Origin: Anaerolinea sp.
GTDB lineage: Bacteria; Chloroflexota; Anaerolineae; Anaerolineales; Anaerolineaceae
Length of the DNA stretch: 64,000 nucleotides
Reading direction: 5' to 3'
NCBI GenBank assembly: GCA_029975055.1
Contig: JARKPU010000067.1
Span: 186,001 to 250,000 of the forward strand
Position numbers and translations under genes: made by a program. Shown here piece by piece: positions 1-8,637 of the stretch. The stretch's first letter is position 1. Each line of letters begins with the position of its first letter. Below the pieces are notes generated by a model, which searched no databases, had not been told where the DNA came from, and saw nothing but the letters and a program-made list of their open reading frames with translations.

Positions 1-1
1 C

Positions 2-64
2 TGGTCTGAGATGATGTGCGGGCAGTCGCCCAACCGGTTGTGCCAGCGGATCTTCGGGCCGTAA
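2..64 (+). CDS. possible 3' end of an upstream gene (partial)
   Basis: Of the three forward frames at the left edge only this one stays open, for 20 codons, until a TAA at 62-64. That stop lies 16 bases before the next ATG, which has a GAGGAG-type ribosome binding site. The visible C-terminal residues (ending CQRIFGP) are too few to name a family. This may be the tail of the gene upstream of the M16 pair or chance. Confidence 0.3.
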   Translation, partial: WSEMMCGQSPNRLCQRIFGP

Positions 65-80
65 AGCGAAACGAGGAGCC

Positions 81-1382
81 ATGCCCGATTCAACGCTCAA
101 AACCACGCTCCCCAACGGCCTGACGATCCATCTCAAGGAGATTCACACCGCTCCGATCATCAGCCATTGGATCTGGTACCGCGTTGGATCGCGCGACGAA
201 CCGCCCGGGTTCACCGGCGTCTCTCACTGGGTCGAGCACATGCAGTTCAAAGGCACCCCGGCGCACCCCCCAGGCTCGCTCGATAAAGCCATCTCGCGCG
301 AAGGCGGGATGTGGAACGCCTTCACCTACCTGGATTGGACGACCTATTTTGAGACGCTCCCGGCCTCGAAGATCGACCTCGGCCTGCACCTGGAGGCCGA
401 CCGCATGGTCAACAGCCTGTTCGACCCAGAGGAAGTTGAATCGGAGCGCACGGTCATCCTCTCGGAGCGCGAGGGCGACGAAAACGAACCGCTCTTCCGC
501 CTTGGCGAAGCCGTGCAGACCGCGGCCTTCCAGGTTCACCCTTACCGCCACGAGATCATCGGCGATAAGGCCGACCTGCAGCGCATCACCCGCGACGATC
601 TGTACCGCCACTACCGCACCTATTACGTACCCAACAACGCTCAGGTGACGGTCGCGGGCGATTTCGAGCCCCAGTCCATGCTCGCCCGGCTCACCGAGCT
701 TTATGCCGGTTTTCCGCCTGCTACGCTCCCCGAGCGCGTGGCAGCATCGCGCCCCGAGCCCCCGCTGGAAGGCGAGCGCTTCCTCGAGGTGACCGGCCCC
801 GGCCAGACGGCCTTCCTGCGGGTTTCGTACCGCTCTCCGGCCGCCGCTCACCCCGATTTCCCCGTCTTCACCGTCATCGACAGCCTGCTCACCGGGCCTT
901 CGAGCCTGAACATGTTTGGCGGGGGTGGAATCTCCAACCGCACCAGCCGCCTCTACCGCGCCCTGGTCGAAAAGGAGCTGGCCGTGGCGGTGGGCGGCGG
1001 GCTGCAGGCCACCCTGGACCCGTTCATTTACGAGACCACCTTCACCATTCACCCGCGGCGCACACATCAGCAATTGATGGAGGCCTACGAAGCCGAAATT
1101 TACCGCCTGCAAGATGAACTCGTCCCCGAGCAGGAGATCGCGCGGGCCATCAAGCAGGCGCGCGCCCTGTTTGCCTACGGCAGCGAGAACATCACCAACC
1201 AGGCCTTTTGGCTGGGCTACGCCGATATGTTCGCCACGTATGCCTGGTTCACCGAATATGTCGATAACCTCAGTTGCGTCACCCCGCAAGACGTCCAGCG
1301 CGTGGTGCGCACCTATCTGGTGCCTGCCAACCGCGTCTCCGGCGTATATCTGCCCACCGGGCAGCCCCTGGAGGAGGAATGA
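81..1382 (+). CDS. M16 family zinc peptidase, catalytic subunit
   Basis: Predicted 433-aa inverzincin (insulinase/processing-peptidase superfamily) that would degrade or process peptides using one zinc ion. The reversed zinc motif HxxEH is seen as HWVEH at residues 49-53. The expected distal glutamate ligand is near E129 (ILSER), about 76 residues later, as in the family. The N-terminal LPNGL start and the FKGT after the motif are typical of bacterial M16B proteins. No signal peptide is seen. The start follows a GAGGAGCC site. The stop overlaps the start of a second M16 protein (ATGA), so the two are translationally coupled and probably form a heterodimer in which this is the active partner. 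Confidence 0.9.
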   Translation: MPDSTLKTTLPNGLTIHLKEIHTAPIISHWIWYRVGSRDEPPGFTGVSHWVEHMQFKGTPAHPPGSLDKAISREGGMWNAFTYLDWTTYFETLPASKIDLGLHLEADRMVNSLFDPEEVESERTVILSEREGDENEPLFRLGEAVQTAAFQVHPYRHEIIGDKADLQRITRDDLYRHYRTYYVPNNAQVTVAGDFEPQSMLARLTELYAGFPPATLPERVAASRPEPPLEGERFLEVTGPGQTAFLRVSYRSPAAAHPDFPVFTVIDSLLTGPSSLNMFGGGGISNRTSRLYRALVEKELAVAVGGGLQATLDPFIYETTFTIHPRRTHQQLMEAYEAEIYRLQDELVPEQEIARAIKQARALFAYGSENITNQAFWLGYADMFATYAWFTEYVDNLSCVTPQDVQRVVRTYLVPANRVSGVYLPTGQPLEEE

Positions 1383-2656
1383 GCCTGCGCCTCGGTTCCC
1401 TGCCCGGGCCGGATGATATCACCCGGGTGGAGCTTCCCAATGGCATCACCCTGCTAGCGCGCAGCAATTTTGCCAGCCCTTCGGTGGTGATCAGCGGCTA
1501 CCTGCCCGGCGGGAGCCTGTTCGACCCGCCCGAAAAACTGGGCCTGGCTCACTTCACCACGCTCTCGCTGCTGCGCGGCACACGGCGGCGGTCTTTCCAG
1601 GAGATCTTCGAGGCCTTAGAGTCTTCGGGGGCCACGCTCGGCTTTGGCGCCAGTGTGCACAACGCCAGCTTCGGCGGGCGCGCCCTGGCCGAAGACCTGC
1701 CCCTCCTGCTCGGCCTGCTCGGCGAAGCTTTGCGCGAGCCGTCTTTCCCCTCCGAACAGATCGAGCGCCTGCGCGGCCAGCTCCTCACCGGCCTGGCGAT
1801 CCGCGATCAAGACACGGCCGACCAGGCGGAAATGGCTTTTGAGGAGATTATCTTCCCCGAGCACCCCTACGGCCGCCCTGCCGACGGATACACCGAGACG
1901 ATCCGGCGCATCACGCGCGACGACCTGGCCTGCTTTCAATCGAACTGCTTCGGCCCGCAAGGCATGGTGATCGTCGTGGTGGGGGCCGTTGAACCGGCGC
2001 GCATCCTCGACGAAGTAAACCGAGCCCTGGGCGATTGGTCTAACCCCAACCAGGCCGTTCCCCCTGAGATGCCCCCCCTCCGGCCGCTGACCGAAGGCGT
2101 GCGCAGGCACATTGCCATCCCCGGCAAGGTGCAGACCGACCTGCTGATGGGCACGCTTGGCCCCAGGCGCGGTTCGCCCGATTACATGGCTGCCTCGCTG
2201 GGCAACAATATCCTCGGGCAGTTCGGCATGATGGGCCGCATTGGCGATGTGGTGCGCGAGCAGGAGGGCCTGGCGTACCACGCTTCTACCAGCCTGAACG
2301 GTTGGATCACCGCCGGCACATGGGAAATTTCCGCCGGGGTCAGCCCGGCCAACCTGGAGCGGGCCATCGAGTTGATCCTGCACGAGGTGCGCCGCTTCAT
2401 TTCCGAGCCGGTCACCGCCGAAGAGCTGGCCGACAGCCAGGCCAATTACATCGGGCGGCTGCCGCTCTCGCTCGAATCCAATGCCGGGGTGGCCAACGCT
2501 CTGCTCAGCCTGGAGCGCTTCCAGCTGGGGCTGGATTACTACCAGCGCTACGCCGCGCTGGTGGAGGCGGTGACGCCGGGGCAGATCCTGGAAGTGGCGC
2601 GCGCGTACCTCAACCCCGATACCTTCGCCATTGTCAGCGCCGGGCCGGGTCTTTAA
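1379..2656 (+). CDS. M16 family peptidase-like protein, non-catalytic subunit
   Basis: Predicted 425-aa M16 paralogue. The start ATG at 1379 overlaps the previous stop and has GGAGGA just upstream; the open frame extends further 5' but this is the natural coupled start. At the place of the HxxEH zinc motif it has HFTTL (residues 58-62), so the glutamate and second histidine are lost. It keeps the C-terminal substrate-binding signature (REQEGLAYH), which in M16 heterodimers is supplied by the inactive partner. The pair therefore looks like an active/inactive M16B dimer. Substrate unknown. Confidence 0.88.
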   Translation: MSLRLGSLPGPDDITRVELPNGITLLARSNFASPSVVISGYLPGGSLFDPPEKLGLAHFTTLSLLRGTRRRSFQEIFEALESSGATLGFGASVHNASFGGRALAEDLPLLLGLLGEALREPSFPSEQIERLRGQLLTGLAIRDQDTADQAEMAFEEIIFPEHPYGRPADGYTETIRRITRDDLACFQSNCFGPQGMVIVVVGAVEPARILDEVNRALGDWSNPNQAVPPEMPPLRPLTEGVRRHIAIPGKVQTDLLMGTLGPRRGSPDYMAASLGNNILGQFGMMGRIGDVVREQEGLAYHASTSLNGWITAGTWEISAGVSPANLERAIELILHEVRRFISEPVTAEELADSQANYIGRLPLSLESNAGVANALLSLERFQLGLDYYQRYAALVEAVTPGQILEVARAYLNPDTFAIVSAGPGL

Positions 2657-2681
2657 GCACCTGTTTGGGCGGATCTCTTTC

Positions 2682-2770
2682 TTAACCGCGAAAGCACGCA
2701 AGGTCACGCTAAAGAAAGCGTCCCTTGACCTTCTCTTTTTCGCGTTTCTTCGCGTCCCTTCGCGGTTGAA
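2682..2770. repeat. palindromic CGCGAA-rich intergenic element, copy 1
   Basis: Between the M16 pair and acpS lies an imperfect inverted repeat. The left arm starts TTAACCGCGAAAGCACGC and the right arm ends CGCGTCCCTTCGCGGTTGAA. More CGCG-T-rich sequence follows to about 2810. A second element with matching arms is at 13359-13423. The open reading frame here (2631-2882) is low complexity (Phe/Ser rich) and not considered a gene. Confidence 0.6.
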
Positions 2771-2886
2771 TTCTTTTTCGCGTCTCTCCGGGGTTTCTCT
2801 CTTTTTGGCATCGCTCCGAAATGAAACTTTTCCGTTCAGTCATGCACACCCCGTCTATAAAACTCAAATTCAATTAAAATAAGCAT

Positions 2887-3273
2887 ATGATCTTGCGCAC
2901 AGGGGTCGATATCGTCGAAATCCAGCGCCTGGGAGAAGTCAACCCCGCCATCCGCGAGCGCTTCATCCGCCGCGTCTTCACCCCCCTCGAAATCGAACTG
3001 GCGCGCGGCTCCTTCGCCAGCCTATCTGGGCGTTTTGCCGCCAAAGAAGCCGTCTCCAAAGCGCTTGGCACCGGCATCGGCTACGTGAGCTGGCAGGAGA
3101 TCGAAATCCGCCGCGGCCTGGCCGGTGAACCCCTCCTCGAACTGCACGGCCGGGCGCGCCAGGTGGCCGACCGGCTCGGCCTGGTCACCTGGTCGGTGAG
3201 CATCAGCCACGGGCGCACCCATGCCGTTGCCACGGCCGTGGCCCTGGGTGGAGAGGACGGCGCGCGGCCATGA
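2887..3273 (+). CDS. acpS: holo-[acyl-carrier-protein] synthase
   Basis: 128-aa 4'-phosphopantetheinyl transferase that moves phosphopantetheine from CoA to the serine of apo-acyl carrier protein, switching on fatty acid synthesis in the cytoplasm. The magnesium-binding aspartate is D8 in GVDIVEI. The second signature is RFAAKEAVSKALGTG (residues 49-63, with E54). The C-terminal SISHGRTHAVATAV strand is also typical. Length matches the family. The ATG follows an A/T-rich leader with a TATAAA box at 2856-2861. Its stop overlaps the next ATG, coupling it to a phosphoesterase gene. Confidence 0.95.
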   Translation: MILRTGVDIVEIQRLGEVNPAIRERFIRRVFTPLEIELARGSFASLSGRFAAKEAVSKALGTGIGYVSWQEIEIRRGLAGEPLLELHGRARQVADRLGLVTWSVSISHGRTHAVATAVALGGEDGARP

Positions 3274-3896
3274 AGATTCTGGCCATCAGCGACCACGAAC
3301 TGCCCAACCTCTACAATCCGGTGATTGCAGAGCGCTTCAAAGATGTGCGCCTGATCCTAGGCTGCGGCGACATGGCCATCTACTACCTGGAATACATCGT
3401 CTCCATGCTCAACCAGCCGCTCTACTACGTCAACGGCAACCACGCCCCCGCCGTGGAAATCAGCGAAGAATACACCCGCACCTACCCGCAGGGCGGCTAT
3501 GACCTGCACCGGCGCGCCCTGCGCGACCCATCCACCGGCCTGCTCCTGGCGGGCATCGAAGGCTCGCTGCGCTACAACGAAGGCAAGCACCAGTTCTCGC
3601 AAGATGAAATGTGGTGGATGGTGCGCGCCCTGGTGCCGCGTTTGTGGCTCAATTACATTTTCTACAAGCGCTTCCTGGATATCCTCGTCACCCACGCCCC
3701 GCCGTGGAAAATCCACGACCAGGAAGACCTGCCCCACCGCGGCATCCGCGCCTTCAACTGGCTGATAAGGACCTTCCAGCCCGCCTACCACGTCCACGGG
3801 CACATCCACATTTACCGTCAGGATACCCCGCGCGTCACCCGGGTAGGCCGCACAAAGGTCGTCAACGCCTGCGGATACCAGGTGATCGAAATCTAA
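3270..3896 (+). CDS. calcineurin-like metallophosphoesterase
   Basis: 208-aa predicted dinuclear-metal phosphoesterase; substrate unknown. Metal-ligand blocks are visible in order: SDHE at residues 7-10, GCGD (D34), GNH (N57-H58), VTHAPP, and HGHIH near the C-terminus. The first block departs from the usual DxH: the position two after D8 is glutamate, with a histidine between them. No signal peptide, so cytosolic. The start overlaps the acpS stop (ATGA), suggesting co-transcription, though no functional link to ACP modification is evident. Confidence 0.8.
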   Translation: MKILAISDHELPNLYNPVIAERFKDVRLILGCGDMAIYYLEYIVSMLNQPLYYVNGNHAPAVEISEEYTRTYPQGGYDLHRRALRDPSTGLLLAGIEGSLRYNEGKHQFSQDEMWWMVRALVPRLWLNYIFYKRFLDILVTHAPPWKIHDQEDLPHRGIRAFNWLIRTFQPAYHVHGHIHIYRQDTPRVTRVGRTKVVNACGYQVIEI

Positions 3897-3941
3897 CATA
3901 TCCATCCCTCGCTCTCCCCGGCAGCCGGCCAGCCTGCGCAA

Positions 3942-4031
3942 AGAGAGGCATTCCACGCGGATTCTTCGCCCGGAACGCCTCTCTGCCCTTTAAATGCCGG
4001 GCGGGCGGCGCATGGACGTACGCCGCCCGCC
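3942..4031. terminator. two hairpins between convergent genes
   Basis: The 153-base gap between the convergent phosphoesterase and 78-aa genes holds two strong stem-loops. The first pairs AGAGAGGCATTCC (3942-3954) with GGAACGCCTCTCT (3972-3984) with one mismatch. The second is a perfect 11-bp GC stem (4000-4010 with 4021-4031). There is no long T-tract, so terminator activity in either direction is an inference. Confidence 0.5.
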
Positions 4032-4049
4032 ACACCACAAAGGGAGGCA

Positions 4050-4286
4050 CTAAGATGATGGCAGGTCGTTCACCCCCAGCCAGAGGTGGTTGGGCAGCAC
4101 CTGGCGGCTCGGGCGCATTTCAATCCCGGCGGCGCGCGGCCCCTCGGGTTTGATCATGCTGGGGTGGACAAAGCAAAGGTTGGGGCTGCAGCCGTATTTC
4201 TTCTGATAATAAGCTGCCGCGCGCAGAACCTTGGTCGGCAGATCGGTTTTCGGGTCGTTATCGAACCACAGCATTCCTGTACGCAT
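4050..4286 (-). CDS. small conserved-looking hypothetical protein (78 aa)
   Basis: 78-aa soluble basic protein that I do not recognise. The ATG at 4286 is chosen over the longer frame because it has a strong GGAGGAT site directly upstream. The N-terminal part has an acidic WFDNDPKTDL stretch, followed by a predicted helix AAAYYQKKYG and a segment with two cysteines (CSPNLC). It lies 45 bases downstream of the degenerate FtsK-like gene and appears to share its promoter, so it is a second gene of that putatively damage-regulated operon. Function unknown. Confidence 0.65.
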   Translation of the reverse strand: MRTGMLWFDNDPKTDLPTKVLRAAAYYQKKYGCSPNLCFVHPSMIKPEGPRAAGIEMRPSRQVLPNHLWLGVNDLPSS

Positions 4287-4331
4287 GAAATCCTCCTTCG
4301 ATGTCGCTGCAATAGCGACGCATTGCAAGCT

Positions 4332-5198
4332 CTATACCCGCTCCGGCTGGCCCGGAAGGCGGAACTTCAACCAGTTTTCTTGAATGCGCACCGCGAACTG
4401 CCCGGCCTCGGCGAACATGGCCAGCTCTTCGTCGCTGAGCTGGGCCGCCTGCTTGTAAACCTGCGGGTCAAGCGTGGGCCCGAAGATGCGGCTCTTGAAC
4501 AGGCGCACCCAGCGCCCCAGGCCGGGCAGCGCCTCGGCTTCGGCGGCCGCCATCGGCCAGATTTTGACCCCCGGGCCTTCTTTGACCAGCCAATCGAAGT
4601 TGACGCGCGCGTCATATTCCAGGCGCGTGGCCGCCGAAAGGTCATCAACGACCAGCAGCACGGCCGGGCCGTTCGCGCTGCCGGTGCGGCGCTGGTCGGC
4701 CCAGGTGGAGAGCTTCATCAGCCAGCGGTCGCAGCCGCCTTCTTCCAGGCTTTCCACGGCCAGGCAATGGCGCGCCGCCGAAAGGCCCTCCAGCCAGTTC
4801 TGCCATTCCAGCGGCTGGCTGCTGAGCACCAGGAACTGCACATTGCGCGGCGAATTGAGCGCGGCGGCGGTGTAGACCAGCGTGCGCAGCACTTCGAGGC
4901 GCTGTTCGCGCTCGTCGCAAGCCACCAGCAGCGCGCCGGGGGTGGGGTCGGCCAGGTCGAGCAGCACGGGCAGGTCATCTTCGCACAACCCCAGGATGGC
5001 CGTCTGCGGGGGCAGGCCCACCAGCCTTTGCAGCAGACCTTCCAGCGCGGGGTTGAGGGCCGGGCGCGCGGAGGCCCTGGCGCCAGACGGGCGCAGGAAG
5101 CGCGGGATGCGCAGCTTCAGCTCGGCCGGGCTCGGCAGAGAGAACGGCGGGCGCGGAGCGGGTTGGTTGGGGGGCATCTCAGACATTGGCGCATTCAT
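4332..5198 (-). CDS. hypothetical protein, degenerate FtsK/HerA-like ATPase domain
   Basis: 288-aa cytosolic protein. The start is the ATG at 5198 with an AAGGGA site; the in-frame TTG upstream (5231) would put the predicted transcription start inside the ORF. After a Pro-rich N-terminus (1-50) come alternating beta strands and helices resembling the core of an FtsK/EccC-type ATPase. There is a strand-helix pair at 89-120 where the P-loop is expected but the residues read CDEREQR, lacking Gly-Lys-Ser/Thr. A strand VLLVVDD at 180-186 resembles Walker B. It is therefore probably a non-hydrolysing P-loop relative; the family assignment is tentative. First gene of a two-gene operon with a consensus promoter and SOS-box-like operator. 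Confidence 0.6.
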   Translation of the reverse strand: MNAPMSEMPPNQPAPRPPFSLPSPAELKLRIPRFLRPSGARASARPALNPALEGLLQRLVGLPPQTAILGLCEDDLPVLLDLADPTPGALLVACDEREQRLEVLRTLVYTAAALNSPRNVQFLVLSSQPLEWQNWLEGLSAARHCLAVESLEEGGCDRWLMKLSTWADQRRTGSANGPAVLLVVDDLSAATRLEYDARVNFDWLVKEGPGVKIWPMAAAEAEALPGLGRWVRLFKSRIFGPTLDPQVYKQAAQLSDEELAMFAEAGQFAVRIQENWLKFRLPGQPERV

Positions 5199-5217
5199 GG
5201 AACAATTCCCTTGACTA

Positions 5218-5229
5218 GAACAAGTGTTC
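5218..5229 (-). promoter_or_regulatory. SOS-box-like operator (GAAC-N4-GTTC)
   Basis: The perfect palindrome GAACACTTGTTC (minus strand) fits the Gram-positive-type LexA consensus CGAACRNRYGTTYC in its core. It covers the predicted transcription start (about 5230) of the promoter at 5237-5264, the position expected for a repressor operator. A weaker relative, GAACATTTGATC, lies at 5275-5286, upstream of the -35 box. LexA binding is an inference from the motif. Confidence 0.6.
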
Positions 5230-5236
5230 AATTACG

Positions 5237-5264
5237 ATTATAGCCACGAATCGCGGTTTGTCAA
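5237..5264 (-). promoter_or_regulatory. consensus sigma-70-type promoter
   Basis: On the minus strand TTGACA (5264-5259) and TATAAT (5242-5237) both match the consensus 6/6, with a 16-base spacer. The predicted start near 5230 gives a leader of about 30 bases before the ATG at 5198. Such an unusually strong promoter directly followed by a palindromic operator suggests a tightly repressed gene. Confidence 0.8.
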
Positions 5265-5424
5265 GCACCAATTTAGAACATTTGATCTGCCGGGTTGCCG
5301 GCACAGCCTGCCCGCGCCGGCACTCAGGTGTATAGCGAAAATGGCAAAATTAAGGTATGCTTAAGCCAGCATGTTCCACCGCCGCAAGGCGCTTGTGGAT
5401 CGATTTCGCGCCAAGGAGGATGTT

Positions 5425-5982
5425 GTGATCAAGGAAACCATCAAAGAAGCTGAAACTCGCATGAAGGGCGCGGTCCAGGCTCTTGAGGAAGACCTGGCGG
5501 GAATTCGCACCGGGCGCGCCAGCCCGGCCATCGTGGAGCGGCTCCAGGTGGAATATTACGGCATGCCCACCCCCCTGCTGCAGCTGGCCTCCATCAGCGT
5601 CCCCGAGGCGCGCGTGCTGCTCATCCGCCCGTTTGACCCCGCCACCCTCAAGACGATCGAGCGCTCCATCCTCGCCTCCGACCTGGGCCTGACGCCCAAC
5701 AACGACGGTAAAGTCATCCGCCTCAATATTCCGCCCCTTACCGAAGAGCGCCGGCGCGACCTGGTCAAGATGGTCCACAACCGACTGGAAGATTCGCGCG
5801 TGGCCGTGCGCAATGTGCGCCGCGATTTGATCAAAGACCTGCGCGAGTTTGAACGGGAAAAGATGATCTCGGAAGACGACCTCAAGCTGGCCGAGGAAGA
5901 ACTGCAGAAACTGACCGAACGTTTCATCGAGACGATCGACTCGGTGGGGCATCACAAGGAGAGGGAGATCATGGAGGTCTAG
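5425..5982 (+). CDS. frr: ribosome recycling factor
   Basis: Acts with EF-G to split post-termination ribosomes from mRNA. The GTG at 5425 follows an AAGGAGG site and gives 185 aa, the standard RRF length; the longer frame from 5371 lacks support. Recognised features are the N-terminal helix with the GIRTGRASP loop, the VEYYGMPTPLLQLASISVPE beta domain and the C-terminal helix region PPLTEERRRDL...NVRRD. It is the first gene of the classical frr-uppS-cdsA cluster, 18 bases before uppS. Confidence 0.95.
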   Translation: MIKETIKEAETRMKGAVQALEEDLAGIRTGRASPAIVERLQVEYYGMPTPLLQLASISVPEARVLLIRPFDPATLKTIERSILASDLGLTPNNDGKVIRLNIPPLTEERRRDLVKMVHNRLEDSRVAVRNVRRDLIKDLREFEREKMISEDDLKLAEEELQKLTERFIETIDSVGHHKEREIMEV

Positions 5983-6000
5983 CCCTCCATCATCCGGTTC

Positions 6001-6738
6001 ATGGCTATTAAAGTGCAGGCCGAAGCTCTTACAAAAATACCCCAACACGTCGCGATGATCATGGATGGTAACGGCCGCTGGGCCGCCAAACGCGGGCTGC
6101 CGCGCCTGGCGGGTCACCGCGCCGGCACCGAGAACCTGCGGCGCATCATCCGCGCCAGCGTGGAATTTGGCGTCAAATACCTGACGATCTATGCCTTTTC
6201 CACCGAGAACTGGCACCGCCCCAAAGAAGAAGTGGACGGGCTGATGAACATCCTGGAAGATGTCATCGACCGCGAACTCGACGAGCTCAACCGCGAGGGC
6301 GTGCAGCTGCGCCACATCGGCCACCTCGAGCGCCTGGCCCCCACCCTGCAGGAAAAAGTCCAGTATGCCATCGAACTGACGCGCAACAACTCTCGCCTGA
6401 TCTTGAACATTGCCTTCAATTACGGCGGGAGAGACGAGATCGTCTGCGCCATCCAGCGCATCTTGCGCGACGGCATCCAACCAGACGAGGTGACCCCCGA
6501 GCTGGTTGACCGCTATATGTTCACCGCCGGCACGCCCGACCCCGACCTGATCATCCGCACCTCCGGCGAGATGCGCGTCAGCAACTTCCTCATCTGGCAG
6601 GGCGCTTACGCGGAATTGTTTGTCACCCCTGTTTACTGGCCTGATTTTGACCGGGAAGAGTACTTCAAAGCGCTGGTTGAATACGGCCGCCGGGATCGCC
6701 GCTATGGCCGTGTCTCCTCTTCGGATCTCTGTGAGTAA
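6001..6738 (+). CDS. uppS: isoprenyl (undecaprenyl) diphosphate synthase
   Basis: 245-aa cis-prenyltransferase that condenses isopentenyl diphosphates to the polyprenyl diphosphate carrier used for cell-wall and surface glycans. The substrate-binding block is [11 protein letters not shown] (18-28, catalytic D22). The later signature [20 protein letters not shown] is intact, and [11 protein letters not shown] is also family-typical. It sits directly after frr and its 3' end overlaps cdsA. No strong ribosome binding site is seen, so a start closer to the MDGNGR block cannot be excluded. Confidence 0.95.
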   Translation: MAIKVQAEALTKIPQHVAMIMDGNGRWAAKRGLPRLAGHRAGTENLRRIIRASVEFGVKYLTIYAFSTENWHRPKEEVDGLMNILEDVIDRELDELNREGVQLRHIGHLERLAPTLQEKVQYAIELTRNNSRLILNIAFNYGGRDEIVCAIQRILRDGIQPDEVTPELVDRYMFTAGTPDPDLIIRTSGEMRVSNFLIWQGAYAELFVTPVYWPDFDREEYFKALVEYGRRDRRYGRVSSSDLCE

Positions 6739-7552
6739 ACTCAGCCCCCTGTCGCAGCGCATCCTGGTTGCGATTCTCCTGACCCCGCTTGGGATCGGGT
6801 TGATTTCGTTAGGCGGCTGGCCCTTCGCGCTCTTCATCGCGCTCGTCCTGGGGGCGGCCGCCTGGGAATTCTGGCGCATCTTCCACTCTGGCGGCTATCA
6901 CCCGTCGGTGTACTTTCTCGCCGGCGGGAGCGCCTTGCTGGCTCTTACACGCCACCAGTGGGGCTTCGAGCCGGGCGGGCTGCTTTTGGCGCTGGCCGGC
7001 ATGGGCGCCGTGGGGCTGCAGGTGGCCCGCTACCAAAAGACGGAGCAAACCGCCTCGCTGGATATCGGCATCAACCTCGGCGGCCTGCTCTACATCGGCT
7101 GGCTCGGCTCGTACCTCGTCTCGCTGCGCGATATACCCGACGGCACGTGGTGGTTCCTGGTGGTCATGCCGGCCATCTGGATCTGCGACGCCGGGGCCTA
7201 CCTGGTGGGCAGCCGCATCGGCCGCCACAAGATGGCACCGCTCATCAGCCCCAAGAAAAGCTGGGAAGGCTACCTGGCCGGCATCGTCAGCGGCACGCTG
7301 TCCGCGGCGGGCCTGGCGGCCATCTGGCACCTGCGCGCCCCGGCGGTGACGGTGGAGCGGGCGCTCCTCATCGGCGCGGCCGTCTCGGTGCTCAGCCCCC
7401 TGGGCGACCTGGGCGAAAGCCTGATCAAACGCGGGTTCGGCGTCAAGGACTCGAGCAACATCCTCCCCGGCCACGGCGGCATCTTCGACCGCATCGACTC
7501 CTGGCTGTGGGCTGCGCCGATCGGCTATTACCTCGTCACCTGGCTGCTCTAA
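6704..7552 (+). CDS. cdsA: phosphatidate cytidylyltransferase
   Basis: About 282 aa, integral membrane enzyme making CDP-diacylglycerol from phosphatidic acid and CTP for phospholipid synthesis. Multiple hydrophobic segments are present. The CdsA signature is seen in [28 protein letters not shown] and the C-terminal [18 protein letters not shown]. The start lies within the uppS 3' end: ATG 6704 (35-base overlap) or GTG 6731 (8-base overlap) are both possible. Classic frr-uppS-cdsA order. Confidence 0.93.
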   Translation: MAVSPLRISVSKLSPLSQRILVAILLTPLGIGLISLGGWPFALFIALVLGAAAWEFWRIFHSGGYHPSVYFLAGGSALLALTRHQWGFEPGGLLLALAGMGAVGLQVARYQKTEQTASLDIGINLGGLLYIGWLGSYLVSLRDIPDGTWWFLVVMPAIWICDAGAYLVGSRIGRHKMAPLISPKKSWEGYLAGIVSGTLSAAGLAAIWHLRAPAVTVERALLIGAAVSVLSPLGDLGESLIKRGFGVKDSSNILPGHGGIFDRIDSWLWAAPIGYYLVTWLL

Positions 7553-7593
7553 GCAGCAAAGCGAAATGTGACATTTTTCCGGTTAAACCTCCT

Positions 7594-7611
7594 TATAATA
7601 GAAACAGGAGG
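7594..7611 (+). promoter_or_regulatory. -10 box and ribosome binding site for glpX
   Basis: TATAAT at 7594-7599 is followed by AGGAGG at 7606-7611 and the glpX ATG at 7618. No good -35 box is seen at 17 bases. The predicted leader is only about a dozen bases. Confidence 0.5.
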
Positions 7612-7617
7612 TGGGAT

Positions 7618-8601
7618 ATGTCACGCAACCCGACCCGTAACCTGGCCCTCGAGCTGGTGCGCGTCACCGAGGCCGCTGCCCTGGCTGCCGGCCGTTACAT
7701 GGGCCGCGGCGATAAGAATGCCGCCGACCGCGCCGCCGTGGAAGGCATGCGCCTGGTGCTCAACTCCATCGAGATGGACGCCGTGGTGGTGATCGGCGAG
7801 GGCGAAAAGGACGAAGCCCCCATGCTCTACAACGGCGAACGCCTCGGCACCGGCGAGCCGCCGCTCATGGACCTGGCCGTTGACCCCGTGGACGGCACGC
7901 GCCCCCTGGCCCTCGGGCTGTGGAACGCCATCTGCACCGTGGCGCTGGCCCCGCGCGGGACGATGTTCAATCCCGGCCCCGCGGTCTACATGGAAAAGAT
8001 CGCCGTCGGCCCGGCGGCGCGCAGCGTCATCGACCTGGAAGCCCCGGTGAAAGACAACCTGCAGAAAATCGCCCGCGCCAAGGGCGAGCACATCGAAGAC
8101 CTGACCGTGGTCATCCTCGACCGCCCGCGCCACGCCGATCTGATCGCAGAGGTGCGCCGCTGCGGGGCGCGCATCCGCCTCATCCCCGATGGCGACGTGG
8201 CCGGCGCGCTGATGACCGGCCTGCCCGATTCGGGCATTGATGTGCTGCTGGGCATTGGCGGCAGCCCCGAGGGGGTCATCGCCGCCTGCGCCATGCGCTG
8301 CCTGGGCGGGAACATCCAGGGCCGCCTGGCCCCGCGCGATGAGCGCGAAGCGGGCTTGATCCGCGAGATGGGCTACGATGCAAAGCACGTGCTTGGGATG
8401 GATGAACTGGTCTCATCCAACGATGTGTTCTTCGCCGCCACGGGCATCACCAGCGGCGACCTGCTCAAGGGGGTAGATTACTTCGCCAACGGCGCCACCA
8501 CCGACAGCCTGGTGATGCGCAGCCTCACCGGCACGGTGCGGCGCATCATCGCCACCCACCGGCTCGATAAGCTCAGCCACATCAGCTCGATCGCCTACTA
8601 A
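7618..8601 (+). CDS. glpX: class II fructose-1,6-bisphosphatase
   Basis: 327-aa metal-dependent phosphatase hydrolysing fructose 1,6-bisphosphate to fructose 6-phosphate in gluconeogenesis. GlpX family blocks are seen: GRGDKNAAD near residue 30, the metal-site IGEGEKDEAPML, the DPVDGTRPLALG loop (the DPxDGT motif of the Li+-sensitive phosphatase superfamily) and IGGSPEGVIAACA. The ATG at 7618 has an AGGAGG site. The length matches the family. It appears to be a single-gene unit after cdsA. Confidence 0.93.
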   Translation: MSRNPTRNLALELVRVTEAAALAAGRYMGRGDKNAADRAAVEGMRLVLNSIEMDAVVVIGEGEKDEAPMLYNGERLGTGEPPLMDLAVDPVDGTRPLALGLWNAICTVALAPRGTMFNPGPAVYMEKIAVGPAARSVIDLEAPVKDNLQKIARAKGEHIEDLTVVILDRPRHADLIAEVRRCGARIRLIPDGDVAGALMTGLPDSGIDVLLGIGGSPEGVIAACAMRCLGGNIQGRLAPRDEREAGLIREMGYDAKHVLGMDELVSSNDVFFAATGITSGDLLKGVDYFANGATTDSLVMRSLTGTVRRIIATHRLDKLSHISSIAY

Positions 8602-8637
8602 GCGCCCGTCACCCGGTTGTGCGCCGGTCATGCAGGA

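Noticed and set aside
90..1289. 399-aa leftward ORF opposite the M16 peptidase gene
   Set aside because: Typical shadow of a high-GC gene; the opposite strand encodes a protein with intact zinc motif.
2631..2882. 83-aa forward ORF between the M16 pair and acpS
   Set aside because: Low-complexity Phe/Ser/Arg translation of the CGCG-rich palindrome, overlaps the M16 stop and has no ribosome binding site.
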